Source: an uncultured Nitrospirota bacterium (GTDB lineage: Bacteria > Nitrospirota > Nitrospiria > Nitrospirales > UBA8639). From it: 64,000 nucleotides of DNA. The position numbers and the translations under genes were made by a program. The notes under the pieces were generated by a model that had not been told where the DNA came from, ran no database searches, and saw only the letters and a program-made list of their open reading frames with translations. Numbering within the stretch: position 1 is the first letter of the stretch; each line of letters starts with the position of its first letter. The stretch spans positions 1-64,000 of the forward strand of contig CAKZPV010000034.1 of NCBI GenBank assembly GCA_937139405.1. Direction: 5' to 3'. This document shows positions 8,725-20,655 of this stretch, piece by piece.

Positions 8725-11160
8725 CTATCGCAACTCAATAATTGTCACCCCATCTCCCCCTTCTGCCAGATCACCTGCGCGATAATTTTCGGTATAGGGT
8801 GAAGCTTGACAGAGCTTTCGAATGCCGGTTTTTAAGGAACCGGACCCCTGCCCATGAATAATCTTTACATATTTTGCTTGATCCATGAGAGCTTGATCTA
8901 ATGCGGCAGTCGTCCTCTCCAAGGCATCTTCCAGTCGTATGCCTCTCAAATCATGTTCCTGTTGATAGAATCCTGTATTCCGCGAAGGACTTGATGAAAT
9001 GAGAGAAGAACCAGTTGGAAATTGGCGAGCTTGAGGTTTGGATTGTGTCTTTGCACGTGAAGATGAGGTGACTCGTATGGCTGATGGTGAAATTTTTATC
9101 GTCTGTGAACCCACGCGAATCGAGACCTGCTTTCTTCCTTCAGGATTGTCTTGCAATATCCCCACGGTGCCTAATTCATCAATTTCCACAAGATCTCCTA
9201 CCTTGGGAATAGTGAAGGAGGGAACCTCAGTTATGGGTAACTGCTCTTTGATATGTTCGTTGATAAAGGCCATTGATCGACGCATCGTTTGCACCTGAGA
9301 CGGGATTTTCTCTTTTTTAAGAGTTTCAACGATTTCATTTACTTGGCGTTGCGCTTTTGAAAACTCCCGCTGCCATTGCTGCCGGTGGCGCTTGCGTTCC
9401 TCTCGTTCCTGAGTAGTCAGTCGTTCACGTAGAGTATGAGCTTCGTCAAGTACCCTTTTGGCTTCCTCATGACTCACCTGGGCTTGCAATCGTTCTTCTT
9501 CCAACTGCGCATAGGTCTGTTGAAGTTGTTGAAATACATGATCAAGGTCTTGATCTTCCCGCTCAACTATCCCACGCGCATGTTGAAGAATTTCTGCCTC
9601 TAATCCCAGTCGACTGGCAATATCCAAAGCCGACGACCCACCTGGGATCCCTTCAATTAATCGATAGGTGGGTGAAAGATTTTCTAGATCAAATTCCTGA
9701 CTGGCGTTACGAACCTGTGAATTTCGATAGGTGAGTGTTTTTAGTGAAGGATAATGGGTAGTTACAATATTGATACACCCTAAATCACTCAAACGGTGCA
9801 GGATCGCTTCGGCTAAGGCTGCACCTTCAATAGGATCAGTAGAACTTCCGACTTCATCCAGCAGCACCAAGGAAGCTTGAGTCGAAGCTGTGCTCTGAAA
9901 TTGAAGATTTTTTAGTAAGGCAATGAGAGCAAGAATATGGCCAGAAAAACTGGAGAGATTCCTGGTTAAATCTTGCGTATCCCCGATATCCGCATAGATG
10001 CGTTCAAAAAACATCATTTCGGAATCCGAAGCACAGGGTGGAAGAAGGCCAACTTTGACCATCAATCCAATGAGGCCCACTAATTTCATTGTGACGGTTT
10101 TCCCCCCTGCATTAGGGCCCGAGATAATGAGGGTATGAATGCCTTCATCCATATGGACAGTGTTGGGCACTACATCATCTTTGGTTAATAGCAGGAGCGG
10201 ATGTTTAGCGTGAATAAGATGAATGCGAGAAGTCTGAGTGAGATGGACAGGGTGGCCTTCTATTTTTCTACTCAACCGCGCTTTAGCGACTAAACAATCC
10301 AATTCGGCTAACTGTTGGAGATTCCCCTGAATGGGCAACACGGATTCAGTTACGGTATCGGAAAGATCCTGTAGAATTCGACGTGTCTCTTGGGACACCT
10401 GTAGATCAGCAAACTTGATGGCATTGTTTAATTCAATAAGATTCCGAGGTTCGATAAAGACCGTGGCGCCACTACTAGAAATATCATGAACAATGCCATC
10501 GACTTCATGTTGTCGTTCGGCTTTCACAGGAATGACATATCGATTTTCACGTTCAGCAAAGTACTGGCCTTGCAGCCGTTCTTCAAATGCTTGTGAAGAC
10601 AACAGATGCTCCAACCTCCTGCGTATCGCCTGGCGAAGACTCTGACTTTTTTGGGTTAATTGATGAAGAAGTGGACTCGCGGAATCTCGAAGATTCCCTT
10701 GTGGATCTACGCAATGATCAATGATGAGTCTAACCCGCGAGAGTTCCTGAAACTCAAGAGACCTTTGACTCACAGTTGGACAGGCATCGCGATGTCTCTC
10801 TAGCCATTGGAGTGTGGTCTGACCCATGGTCAACACAAGGGAAATATTTCGTAAATCCAATCCTTCTAAAAAACCACCTTTCGCGGCACGCGACAGGAGC
10901 GGACGTATATCTGGAAAATTCAATGGAAAGAGTGGAGAGCTTCCTTCAAGCATCTGAACCATTTCAAATGTTTCTTGTTGTTGCTCGCAGGCCATTTCCA
11001 CGTTAGGCGAGAAGGTAAGGACGCGACACTTTTCAGCCCCCATGCTTGAATCCGCTTCTTGGGCCACGGCATCGAGCAACTGATGCCACTCTAAAACTTG
11101 TTCAGTCTGTTGAGCCAACGAAGACGTCGTCATATCCATGAAGTGTAAAAATCCAGGCAA
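8725..11160 (-). CDS. mutS2: endonuclease MutS2
   Basis: An 811-residue MutS2. The N-terminal half is the clamp/lever core. The MutS ATPase follows with Walker A GPNAGGKT at residues 348-355, Walker B LVLLDEVGSSTDP, and the H-loop region NIVTTHYPSLK. A long charged coiled coil (about 520-630) and a linker lead to a C-terminal Smr nuclease domain (HDLRGIRLEDALERT and IIHGQGSG, about 735-811). MutS2 proteins act on branched DNA to suppress recombination, and in some bacteria the protein acts on collided ribosomes. The mismatch-recognition domain of MutS1 is absent, as expected. The open frame starts at TTG 11160. ATG codons 7 and 9 codons further in are equally possible and no start has a strong ribosome site. 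Confidence 0.95.
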   Translation of the reverse strand: MPGFLHFMDMTTSSLAQQTEQVLEWHQLLDAVAQEADSSMGAEKCRVLTFSPNVEMACEQQQETFEMVQMLEGSSPLFPLNFPDIRPLLSRAAKGGFLEGLDLRNISLVLTMGQTTLQWLERHRDACPTVSQRSLEFQELSRVRLIIDHCVDPQGNLRDSASPLLHQLTQKSQSLRQAIRRRLEHLLSSQAFEERLQGQYFAERENRYVIPVKAERQHEVDGIVHDISSSGATVFIEPRNLIELNNAIKFADLQVSQETRRILQDLSDTVTESVLPIQGNLQQLAELDCLVAKARLSRKIEGHPVHLTQTSRIHLIHAKHPLLLLTKDDVVPNTVHMDEGIHTLIISGPNAGGKTVTMKLVGLIGLMVKVGLLPPCASDSEMMFFERIYADIGDTQDLTRNLSSFSGHILALIALLKNLQFQSTASTQASLVLLDEVGSSTDPIEGAALAEAILHRLSDLGCINIVTTHYPSLKTLTYRNSQVRNASQEFDLENLSPTYRLIEGIPGGSSALDIASRLGLEAEILQHARGIVEREDQDLDHVFQQLQQTYAQLEEERLQAQVSHEEAKRVLDEAHTLRERLTTQEREERKRHRQQWQREFSKAQRQVNEIVETLKKEKIPSQVQTMRRSMAFINEHIKEQLPITEVPSFTIPKVGDLVEIDELGTVGILQDNPEGRKQVSIRVGSQTIKISPSAIRVTSSSRAKTQSKPQARQFPTGSSLISSSPSRNTGFYQQEHDLRGIRLEDALERTTAALDQALMDQAKYVKIIHGQGSGSLKTGIRKLCQASPYTENYRAGDLAEGGDGVTIIELR

Positions 11161-11283
11161 CTCGATGCAAGTCTGAGGCGAAAGAAAAAGAAGGATAGCA
11201 GAGAATGAAGCTTGTTAACTCCACACACCAAAAGACAGGGAAGGGTTTAGAGTGAAGGGAAAAGGGAAGGATCCTGGATATTA

Positions 11284-11700
11284 TTATTTTATGGTATCAA
11301 CGGAGGTATTCAGATCTTCGATGGCTTTTTGAATATTTTCTTTAATATCTTGCCAAGCTAATTCACTATTGTCGCGTAGTTTTTCAATACGAGGAATCAA
11401 TGTATCTCTCTGTTGTTTCAGGCCGTCTAATTGCGATTGCAATTTTGCTCGAGTCCGTTCTTGTAAGGCTAAGCTTTGCTCCCGTAATTTTTGGATTTGA
11501 CCATCTAAATCACTAATCTGCTTTTGAAGGTTTTCCGTTGAGAGCCCACTGTCCTTTTGGGAAGTAGGAGCAGGTATTTTCTTCTTCGCTTCAGTCTCAG
11601 CTGCTGCCGGAACGACTGCGAAACCAAGCCAGAAGCAAGCGAGAATCAATCCAATAACCAAGTGCTTATTCATTTTCTGAGTAGATAAAATATAATGCAT
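11284..11700 (-). CDS. small exported coiled-coil protein
   Basis: A 138-residue protein with a signal peptide near its start (KHLVIGLILACFWLGFAV, cleavage after VPAAAE likely) and a heptad-rich coiled coil through most of the mature part, ending in a WQDIKENIQKAIEDLNTSVD amphipathic helix. The end resembles the short periplasmic helical stress-type proteins found in many proteobacteria and cyanobacteria, but no function can be assigned. A longer open frame reaches 11817. ATG 11700 is preferred because a purine-rich site (GAGAGGGTCTGGA) precedes it and it places the signal peptide near the start. An ATG nine codons later is a second choice. It lies downstream of, and divergent from, the next gene. 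Confidence 0.7.
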   Translation of the reverse strand: MHYILSTQKMNKHLVIGLILACFWLGFAVVPAAAETEAKKKIPAPTSQKDSGLSTENLQKQISDLDGQIQKLREQSLALQERTRAKLQSQLDGLKQQRDTLIPRIEKLRDNSELAWQDIKENIQKAIEDLNTSVDTIK

Positions 11701-11883
11701 TCCAGACCCTCTCTTTCTATATTTCAGTCTATCACAGGGTAGGCTTTTTGCCCAGAATACATTTATGAACAAATGGAAGTATGCGGCTTTAAGTCTAGTG
11801 TTATTAATTTTGAACAATATGACAGGACACTTGCTCCTCTGAAAGCGTTGACTTAAAATGCCATCCTTTTTGAGGATTTCATT

Positions 11884-13119
11884 ATGACACGAGAAGACGC
11901 GCGTGCTTATCTCAACTATCTCCTAACACTCAACCTTCGCCAAGAAGAAGCCTTTGGTCCCTTAGCCTTAGCGTTTGTTAAAGAAAACGATCTCGTTCAG
12001 TTAGGCCTTCTTCCTGAAGAACAATTTAATTTGCTAATGGCCACGGCGACGGTATTTTCTGCCGAACCGAAGCGCTACACGATGAAATTAGAACTTTTGC
12101 AAAAAGCTCGCCAATTATTGCCGGATACACGATATAACGATCCTGAATTAGGGCAAGACCTCGAGCATTTAATCAAAAAGACGCAAAGCGACCTTCAGCG
12201 ATATAACGAAGCCATGAAGGTTTCTCGCCCACAGGAGTTGGACCGGCAAAGCTTAATCGTTGAAACAGATTTTCCAGAGTATTTTTTAGACATTGCTCAA
12301 AAACGCGCTTCTGTTTATTACCAAGAGAAATATCGGTTAACCAAAGAGGCAAAAACTGCCCAACATTTTGGTGGGGCAGCAAAAAAATTTGAGCCAGAAA
12401 ATGAATCGATTCACAAAGAGTTTCCGGGAGCATGTGCTCCTTTTATGAATGCGCGGACCAACCCCCTTCATCTCCTCCTGCCATTTGATTTAAAAATCAG
12501 TCGAAGCCCAGAAGAGCCATTGGAGGGTGGTATTCGGATTTTTTATGGAAAGATGGGCTATTCCTATCCATTGCGATATGAGATGGGGAAATTGTGCAGT
12601 TACCACGATGGACAAGTATTGGATGTCGATCTTCAAGATCCCAATCTAATTTTTGTTTCAGTCTCTGCGGTAAAAGATCCCGATTTCCCGCGAAACCCTT
12701 CTGAAGACAATCCCTCGATCCCTCCCGAACTGGCGTATCCCATGGCCATATTGGAACATACGGGAAGCTTGGGTCCCTTCATCCAAGTCGCATGCAACAT
12801 CAAAGTCTGGTTCGATGCTGCTATTGTCTCGCTTCTCATTCAAGGGGCTCCGGACCTTGCGGAGTATGGGCTCCAAGGCGGGGCCGGACTTATGACACGC
12901 TCCTATGCCTCCGATAAAATTGACTCATACGTGCAGAACCTCTCTCAGCCTTGGCAAGAAGGATTGAGTTTTAATTTTATTAATCTACACCTTGCCCTCA
13001 ATCCTGGTATTGATAGTGCTGTTCTTCCAACGGGTACCCCAATTTTTTCAGTGTTTCCTGTCTTGAATCGACAGTGCTATCGATTTATCGACCGTCGCAC
13101 TATTGATCAAAACCCATAA
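11884..13119 (+). CDS. conserved-looking cytosolic protein of unknown function
   Basis: A 411-residue soluble protein without signal peptide or membrane segment, starting at ATG 11884 with GAGGA seven bases upstream. The first 190 residues are helical and charged. The rest is mixed, with several Gly-Pro-rich turns (GKMGYSYPLRYEMGKLC, QGGAGLMTRSYASDK). No family is recognised and no catalytic motif stands out. Codon use and the good ribosome site support it as a real gene. It is followed within about 90 bases by rlpA on the same strand, so the two may be cotranscribed. Confidence 0.75.
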   Translation: MTREDARAYLNYLLTLNLRQEEAFGPLALAFVKENDLVQLGLLPEEQFNLLMATATVFSAEPKRYTMKLELLQKARQLLPDTRYNDPELGQDLEHLIKKTQSDLQRYNEAMKVSRPQELDRQSLIVETDFPEYFLDIAQKRASVYYQEKYRLTKEAKTAQHFGGAAKKFEPENESIHKEFPGACAPFMNARTNPLHLLLPFDLKISRSPEEPLEGGIRIFYGKMGYSYPLRYEMGKLCSYHDGQVLDVDLQDPNLIFVSVSAVKDPDFPRNPSEDNPSIPPELAYPMAILEHTGSLGPFIQVACNIKVWFDAAIVSLLIQGAPDLAEYGLQGGAGLMTRSYASDKIDSYVQNLSQPWQEGLSFNFINLHLALNPGIDSAVLPTGTPIFSVFPVLNRQCYRFIDRRTIDQNP

Positions 13120-13208
13120 GCGATTTCTGCTTGAAGTTCATCTGGGAAATGGTGTGGTACGCTAATCCAGATAGACTCTCGTTATCGTTAGGCACCCAAA
13201 GTCCATGT

Positions 13209-13877
13209 ATGAGACATTTTCTCTCGACAACTACCCCCTATATGGGCTTAGTTCTAATCTGCTTCATCCTTTCTGGATGTTTTGCTAACAGCCCAAAATC
13301 TCCCTTTCTCAATACGCAGCACCCTCTACATGGTATGGCTTCTTGGTATGGCCCTAGCTTTCATGGTAATCCAACCGCAAATGGCGAACCCTATGACATG
13401 TGGGCCTTAACAGCTGCCCATCGCACATTGCCGTTTGGAACATGGGTCAAAGTATCTAAAATCGAAACAGGAAAAACCGTCACAGTGAGGATTAATGATC
13501 GTGGCCCATTCATGAAAGGTCGAATCATTGATTTATCCTATGCCGCTGCTCGGGAATTGGCGATGATTGGGGAGGGCACAGCAGAAGTCGAATTAAGGAT
13601 CGTTGGTTCACATAAGACCTCGAATCCAACTGGTGACCCTCCAATACATTTTTGGGTGCAAGCAGAAGCTTTCACCACTTTGAGAGAAGCCATGATCTTG
13701 CAGGAACAATTGTCGAGGAAATTTGATCAAGTACGAGTACGAACGGTGAATTTACCTTCTGGAGAATGGCATCGAGTGCAGGTAGGAATCTTCCCTTCAA
13801 AGAAAAGAGCCCAAACTGTGGCAGATGGCCTAAAAAATAATTTCGGAGGCAACCCCACAATTCTAACTTCTAACTAA
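13209..13877 (+). CDS. rlpA: septal-ring lytic transglycosylase RlpA-type lipoprotein
   Basis: A lipoprotein with a signal sequence ending in the lipobox LSGC, a double-psi beta-barrel domain (GMASWYGPSFHGNPTANGE, TLPFGTWVKV, VRINDRGPF with its catalytic Asp) and a C-terminal SPOR domain (about 75 residues) that binds denuded septal glycan. RlpA cleaves peptide-free glycan strands at the septum. The open frame runs up to TTG 13131, and ATG 13149 is another option. ATG 13209 is chosen because it gives a normal 24-residue signal peptide, though no start has a strong ribosome site. Length and domain order are typical. Confidence 0.9.
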   Translation: MRHFLSTTTPYMGLVLICFILSGCFANSPKSPFLNTQHPLHGMASWYGPSFHGNPTANGEPYDMWALTAAHRTLPFGTWVKVSKIETGKTVTVRINDRGPFMKGRIIDLSYAAARELAMIGEGTAEVELRIVGSHKTSNPTGDPPIHFWVQAEAFTTLREAMILQEQLSRKFDQVRVRTVNLPSGEWHRVQVGIFPSKKRAQTVADGLKNNFGGNPTILTSN

Positions 13878-14128
13878 TTGAAAAATAAAATAAATTCATG
13901 CATTTCGGTACAAAAAATTGCAAAAATCGTATACCCTATGGTAGCCTGATTTTTACATGGAAACTGATGGGTCAAGACATCGCCTCGTCGATGAAGTTAT
14001 TGGCCGAACTATTTATCCCTCTTCACATCTTCTGATACCATTCTTCCTCATAGCCTGTTTCTCTAAGCTGGTAGCCACCTCAAGGACGATCTCCCGCGTT
14101 TGCCCTGCAGGAGTACGCTAATCCACCT

Positions 14129-15400
14129 ATGGATTTTCTCGCAGTCCTTATCTGTCTAGCATTGTCAGCATTTTTCTCAGGGGCTGAGATCGCTTTTTTC
14201 TCCATCACTGAATCCAAACTGAAAACATTGGCCGATGAAGGCCACAAAGGGGCCAGAATGGCCCTGAAACTACGCTCCAACCCCCAACGTCTGCTCTCAA
14301 CTATTCTGATCGGGAACAATCTCGTCAATATCATGGCCGCGTCTATGGCTACGTTAATTGCTATTCGGATGTTTGGTTCGGAAGCCGTTGCTGTGGCCAC
14401 TGGCCTCTTGACCTTTATGGTCTTATTGTTCGGAGAAATTGTCCCCAAAACTCTCTGCGCCAAATATGCTGAAACTGCCGTCCAAATTCTGGCATACCCT
14501 ATCTATTGGCTAGAACAGGCCTTTTTTCCATTTCTTTACTTCTTGGAACCGTTCATCCTTAAACTCACAGGCGGACGAGGATTAACGGTACCCTTTATTA
14601 CTGAAGAGGAACTCAAGATCATGTTGGATGCAGGGGGTAAAGCTGGAGTCCTAGAAACAGACGAAGTTTGGATGATTAAAAACGTCTTTGATTTCAACGA
14701 TGTGACCGCGGAAGATGTCATGACTCCACGTGTCTATATGTTTATGTTAGATGGGACCCAGACCCTAGAAGGAGCCAGACAAGAACTGTATAAAGCCAAA
14801 TATTCACGTATTCCCATTCACGATGGGAACCCGGACAATATTACTGGTATTCTCTATCGCAGCCATGCTCTTATGGAATTAGCCCAGGGGCATACACAGC
14901 GAAAACTCAACGAATTGGCCAAGCCGACGCTTTTCATTCCTGGGACAAAGCCCGCTGATGAACTCTTAAAACAATTCCAAAAAGAAAAACGTCATATTGC
15001 CTTAGTGGTGAACGAATTTGGTGGCGTGATTGGCCTGGTCACCGTTGAAGATCTCTTAGAAGAAGTCGTCGGGGAAATATTGGATGAAGGCGATCTTCAC
15101 GAAGAATGGATTCGCCGAACCGGAAAAAATCAAATTTTGGTTGATGGCCGAACTGAAGTGCGTCGTATCAATGAATTCTTAGAAGTCGAATTAGACGACG
15201 AGCAAAATACAATCAGTGGATTGATCCTCGAAGAACTAGGCCATATTCCTACTGTCGGTGAAAAAGTTAACACAGACAATTGTCTGCTTATTATCCATGA
15301 AGCCGATGAGCGTTCTATCAAAAGTGTTCAAATCATCAAAGAAGAAGTGGTCTCTGAAACAGAAACCGAAGAACCTTCCCCCGTTGGCTCTGAATCCTAA
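14129..15400 (+). CDS. CNNM/CorC-type membrane protein with CBS pair (HlyC/CorC family)
   Basis: A 423-residue inner-membrane protein. Residues about 1-180 form the DUF21/CNNM transmembrane domain (starts DFLAVLICLALSAFFSGAEI, with an IGNNLVN motif and GEIVPKT). Residues about 195-320 form a CBS pair (VMTPRVYMFML ... GVIGLVTVEDLLEEVVGEI). The last 80 residues are the CorC/HlyC domain (GRTEVRRINEFLEVEL ... TISGLILEELGHIP). Family members handle divalent cations, mainly magnesium or cobalt efflux, and the older name haemolysin is misleading. The substrate is not readable here. Neighbours give no operon context. Confidence 0.92.
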   Translation: MDFLAVLICLALSAFFSGAEIAFFSITESKLKTLADEGHKGARMALKLRSNPQRLLSTILIGNNLVNIMAASMATLIAIRMFGSEAVAVATGLLTFMVLLFGEIVPKTLCAKYAETAVQILAYPIYWLEQAFFPFLYFLEPFILKLTGGRGLTVPFITEEELKIMLDAGGKAGVLETDEVWMIKNVFDFNDVTAEDVMTPRVYMFMLDGTQTLEGARQELYKAKYSRIPIHDGNPDNITGILYRSHALMELAQGHTQRKLNELAKPTLFIPGTKPADELLKQFQKEKRHIALVVNEFGGVIGLVTVEDLLEEVVGEILDEGDLHEEWIRRTGKNQILVDGRTEVRRINEFLEVELDDEQNTISGLILEELGHIPTVGEKVNTDNCLLIIHEADERSIKSVQIIKEEVVSETETEEPSPVGSES

Positions 15401-15460
15401 CAAGACATCCAAAGCAAGCGCTCATTTAGATTCTTTCCTCCCTTTTTACATTCACACCTT

Positions 15461-16420
15461 CTACTTAGCAATCGCATCAGCTAAGAGTCCCACACTTGTG
15501 GCGAAATAGGTAGATCGATTCCACTTCATAATGACTCTATAATTATTGTATACCAAATAGGCCTGGCCACCTTTTCCATCTGGCAACACAATCGAACCCT
15601 CTAGATGGGCAATAGGAAGATCAGTTCCATCACTCCTTCGTACTCCGACATTTTGCCAATCCTGAAGTGACTTCCTAATTTTTAAATTTGCCTGTTTAAT
15701 ATCAAATCCTTCTGGGAGACGCGCGCTCCTCCCCCAAATCTGCTGTCCACGCCAACCTGATTGAGAAAGATAATTGGCCGCAGAAGCAAACACATCAGCT
15801 GGAGTTTGCCAAATATCCTTACGCCCATCACCATCGTGGTCCACGGCTAACCGCAAAAAGCTTGAGGGCATAAACTGGCATTGGCCCATCGCTCCCGCCC
15901 AGGACCCTTTCATCTTCTTCAAAGAAATATGGCGATCTTCTAAAATTCTAAAGGCATTCAAAAGCTCAGTACGGAAATACTGACTTCGTCTCCCATCAAA
16001 GGCCAAAGTCGAAAGCGCGTTGATAATGCTATATCCTCCAGTATTTTTTCCATAGTTGGTTTCAATTCCCCACAAGGCCACAATAAATCGAGGTTGTACG
16101 CCATATTGTTGTCCGATTTCGGTTAAGAGTTTTCGATGTTGAATGAACATCTCACGCCCACGCTGGATCCGGAGTTGCGACACAATTTTTTTGCGATAGT
16201 CTGCAAACGTCATTTTCGATTCAGGCTGCTTTCGATCAAGTTCTATGATCCGAGGAATAGGTGCCACACCTTCAAATGCCTGATCTACCAGGGAGGATGA
16301 AATTCCCTTTCCTATCACCTCTGCTTTAAAGTCCTTCACCCACTCATCAAATTTCGTCTCTCCAAACACCTGTGAAGTGAAAACAAATACTAAAATCGCA
16401 ATCCAACCCCCGACTCTCAT
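15461..16420 (-). CDS. mltB: lytic murein transglycosylase, MltB type
   Basis: A 319-residue exported enzyme that cleaves the MurNAc-GlcNAc bond to give 1,6-anhydro ends in the periplasm. A signal peptide (MRVGGWIAILVFVFTSQVFG) is followed by the GH103/SLT_2 fold with catalytic Glu120 in LWGIETNYGKNTG and the conserved stretches WAGAMGQCQFMPSSF and DHDGDGRKDIWQ. No lipobox is present, so it is periplasmic rather than lipid-anchored. The start at ATG 16420 has AAGGA nine bases upstream. It is transcribed in the same direction as ligA, about 195 bases downstream of it. Confidence 0.92.
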   Translation of the reverse strand: MRVGGWIAILVFVFTSQVFGETKFDEWVKDFKAEVIGKGISSSLVDQAFEGVAPIPRIIELDRKQPESKMTFADYRKKIVSQLRIQRGREMFIQHRKLLTEIGQQYGVQPRFIVALWGIETNYGKNTGGYSIINALSTLAFDGRRSQYFRTELLNAFRILEDRHISLKKMKGSWAGAMGQCQFMPSSFLRLAVDHDGDGRKDIWQTPADVFASAANYLSQSGWRGQQIWGRSARLPEGFDIKQANLKIRKSLQDWQNVGVRRSDGTDLPIAHLEGSIVLPDGKGGQAYLVYNNYRVIMKWNRSTYFATSVGLLADAIAK

Positions 16421-16615
16421 AACTCAATCCTTATTTAATTCGAATTTGTTTTTTTCCGAAGAATTTCCAACCAACCAATACTACCCATCATACTACGAAA
16501 AACTCTTCCGGCTAGATTTGGTATGAGTTCACTGATAGACAAAATTAAAACCGTCAGCAAGAAAGAAAATGAATGCCCGATTAAAGCTTCGGACCAGACA
16601 ACTCTGAAGAAAAGG

Positions 16616-18670
<2,055 letters not shown>

Positions 18671-20566
18671 TCATTCACGAATAAATTTGGCCGCATAACT
18701 ACGAATTTCATGACCGTTTAATACATGAAACTGGCGCAAGCGGGCAACCGTTTGCCCAGAAAATCTATGAAGCGGCAATGGCACAAGCTTCCGCCCATAT
18801 CGTTGAGCAATATTTCGCCATACCGCTTTCAGAGGAACCGGAGAAACCACGGCAACATGAGACTCTTGTGAATGGGCGCAGGCTCCCGCCAACAAACGTT
18901 CTTCTAAGGTAGTCGTAAAATTGAACAAAGGATTTTCCCAAATATCAGGAATGGGTCGCGGCGGATACAAAAACATTGTTCCGCCATACTGCGCCTGCCC
19001 TATGCCAGGCGCAACCATGTGAGTCGAAAATGGGGTTGCATAAAAGCATAAAGTCGATTCTTCTTGATGCTCAGCAAACCACGTCGTGCGCCAGGAATAG
19101 AGAGTAGGATCCGCGGGAACTTCAAAGAGAAAAACTAAGACTTCAATTGTACCCCTCACTGGGGGCGTGACTTTGACTTGCAAGTCAAAGACGGATCGAT
19201 GAGGTTTAGTCGCCCATTGTCGGAGAGTCTCTCGTAGATCAATCCCATCTTCTAAAGAGGTGCTGAATTTTTCAAGCCGGGCTAAGTCGGCTCCTAGCAT
19301 CTGCTTACTTTGGTGTCGAACATGAGAGGCAAACGACTCAATGCGTAAGTCTTCAGGTGGCCAGGAACATTGTCGAAATGGATTCCACTGGTGAGCCCAA
19401 GATTGTTTGTGCTGAATTGGAGGTTTGGGACGCAACGCCAGACTACGCCAAGCTTGAGGATCACCTTGCAAACGATTCTTGGCTGGCAAGACTTCGCCTC
19501 CTGGGTCCTGAAGTTCTCCAATACCCATCGTCGCTGTAGGTGTGATGGTCAATTGTGACGAGTCGGGTTGATAGTCATAGGTTTTTGCTGTTTCTAGCAA
19601 TGTTAGAGCAAAAGCATCGCCTGCCGTTTGTTGAGCCGCATGCACCAGCGTGTACAAATCAGGTTTTAGGCGGTGTTCAAGCAGAGTCCGATTTCGAACA
19701 TAATGAAAATACCGTTGCAATAATTGAGGCGTAACCCAATTGGCCTCCTGCATGACAGAAGACGAGCGAGATGCTAGCCATCGTGATCGCGCTTCAAGCA
19801 CCAGTTCTTTCATAGCATCAATCGAGAGATGTGTGTCGGCACGCGCTTCTTCTCGTCGACGTTCGTATAGTTGGGTCACAAAAGGTAACTCTCCGAGCAA
19901 GAAATAGAGTGAGCTTGGATCTAGCTTCCACCATGCTGGACGCTCTGTTGGTTGTTCAGGGGAGACATAGGGCAAGCGATCGTAATAGGCCTGGCGAACC
20001 CATGGCCAATCCATAAGTGGACACAAGCACACAATGTTTCGATAGTCTAATTCCAACTCATGTAGCCGAAAGGCCATCCAGGATATACGTGTCTGACGCT
20101 GACTCTCTGGTTCTGGGGGAGGCAGAAAAGGAATAGAGGCTGCCGCAAAACTGTTGAGCGGAACCGTCTTGAGAACATAGGGATCAGGGCCGACCCAAGG
20201 AGAAGATTGAAATGTACCCACCTCACGATCAATATAAGCACGAGCAATACCTTCAGTTATGGCCACTCGGATTCCCATAATCAATGATTGACAAGGATCT
20301 ATCGGCACATAGGAGCAATTCAAAATCCCATCGTCTTGCCGTTCTGGACTTACAACCACACTAATAATGGGTAGGGCTTCCACGCCTTCTTCGACTAGGA
20401 TTTCAACCGATGGCGGCAGGGGTAGAGCAAGACAATCGATTTCCTGTGAAACCATGAGATCTCGAACAGTCTGAGCCATATCCCCATTTCCATGAACGAT
20501 GGGGAAAACCTGAATATTGGAAGACAAGGAGAAAATGGTATCGAAAGGCGGGGCAACCAGAGACAT
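18671..20566 (-). CDS. unrecognised 631-residue protein paired with a MoxR ATPase
   Basis: A large soluble protein with no membrane segment and no motif assigned to a known family. The first 120 residues (VHGNGDMAQTVRDLMVSQEI, then a Leu-Pro-rich strand) faintly recall the TraB/DUF5682 type fold that often sits beside MoxR ATPases, but this is a weak resemblance and the expected acidic residues were not confirmed. The middle is rich in aromatic and charged residues, and the C-terminal 200 residues are mixed alpha/beta. It lies 89 bases downstream of the MoxR gene on the same strand, and ligA follows 33 bases later. It probably depends on the ATPase functionally. No VWA-domain partner of the usual kind is present. 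Confidence 0.72.
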   Translation of the reverse strand: MSLVAPPFDTIFSLSSNIQVFPIVHGNGDMAQTVRDLMVSQEIDCLALPLPPSVEILVEEGVEALPIISVVVSPERQDDGILNCSYVPIDPCQSLIMGIRVAITEGIARAYIDREVGTFQSSPWVGPDPYVLKTVPLNSFAAASIPFLPPPEPESQRQTRISWMAFRLHELELDYRNIVCLCPLMDWPWVRQAYYDRLPYVSPEQPTERPAWWKLDPSSLYFLLGELPFVTQLYERRREEARADTHLSIDAMKELVLEARSRWLASRSSSVMQEANWVTPQLLQRYFHYVRNRTLLEHRLKPDLYTLVHAAQQTAGDAFALTLLETAKTYDYQPDSSQLTITPTATMGIGELQDPGGEVLPAKNRLQGDPQAWRSLALRPKPPIQHKQSWAHQWNPFRQCSWPPEDLRIESFASHVRHQSKQMLGADLARLEKFSTSLEDGIDLRETLRQWATKPHRSVFDLQVKVTPPVRGTIEVLVFLFEVPADPTLYSWRTTWFAEHQEESTLCFYATPFSTHMVAPGIGQAQYGGTMFLYPPRPIPDIWENPLFNFTTTLEERLLAGACAHSQESHVAVVSPVPLKAVWRNIAQRYGRKLVPLPLHRFSGQTVARLRQFHVLNGHEIRSYAAKFIRE

Positions 20567-20655
20567 AATAGGACTCAGTTCAAATTGTAGGAACCCTCTG
20601 GCAAGATAAAATGGTTTGGTATGGAAACGAAGAGCCTCTCCTTACAAAATCCAAA

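Noticed and set aside
16435-16615. Hydrophobic minus-strand ORF between mltB and ligA
   Set aside because: It overlaps the ligA end, has no ribosome site and no family resemblance.
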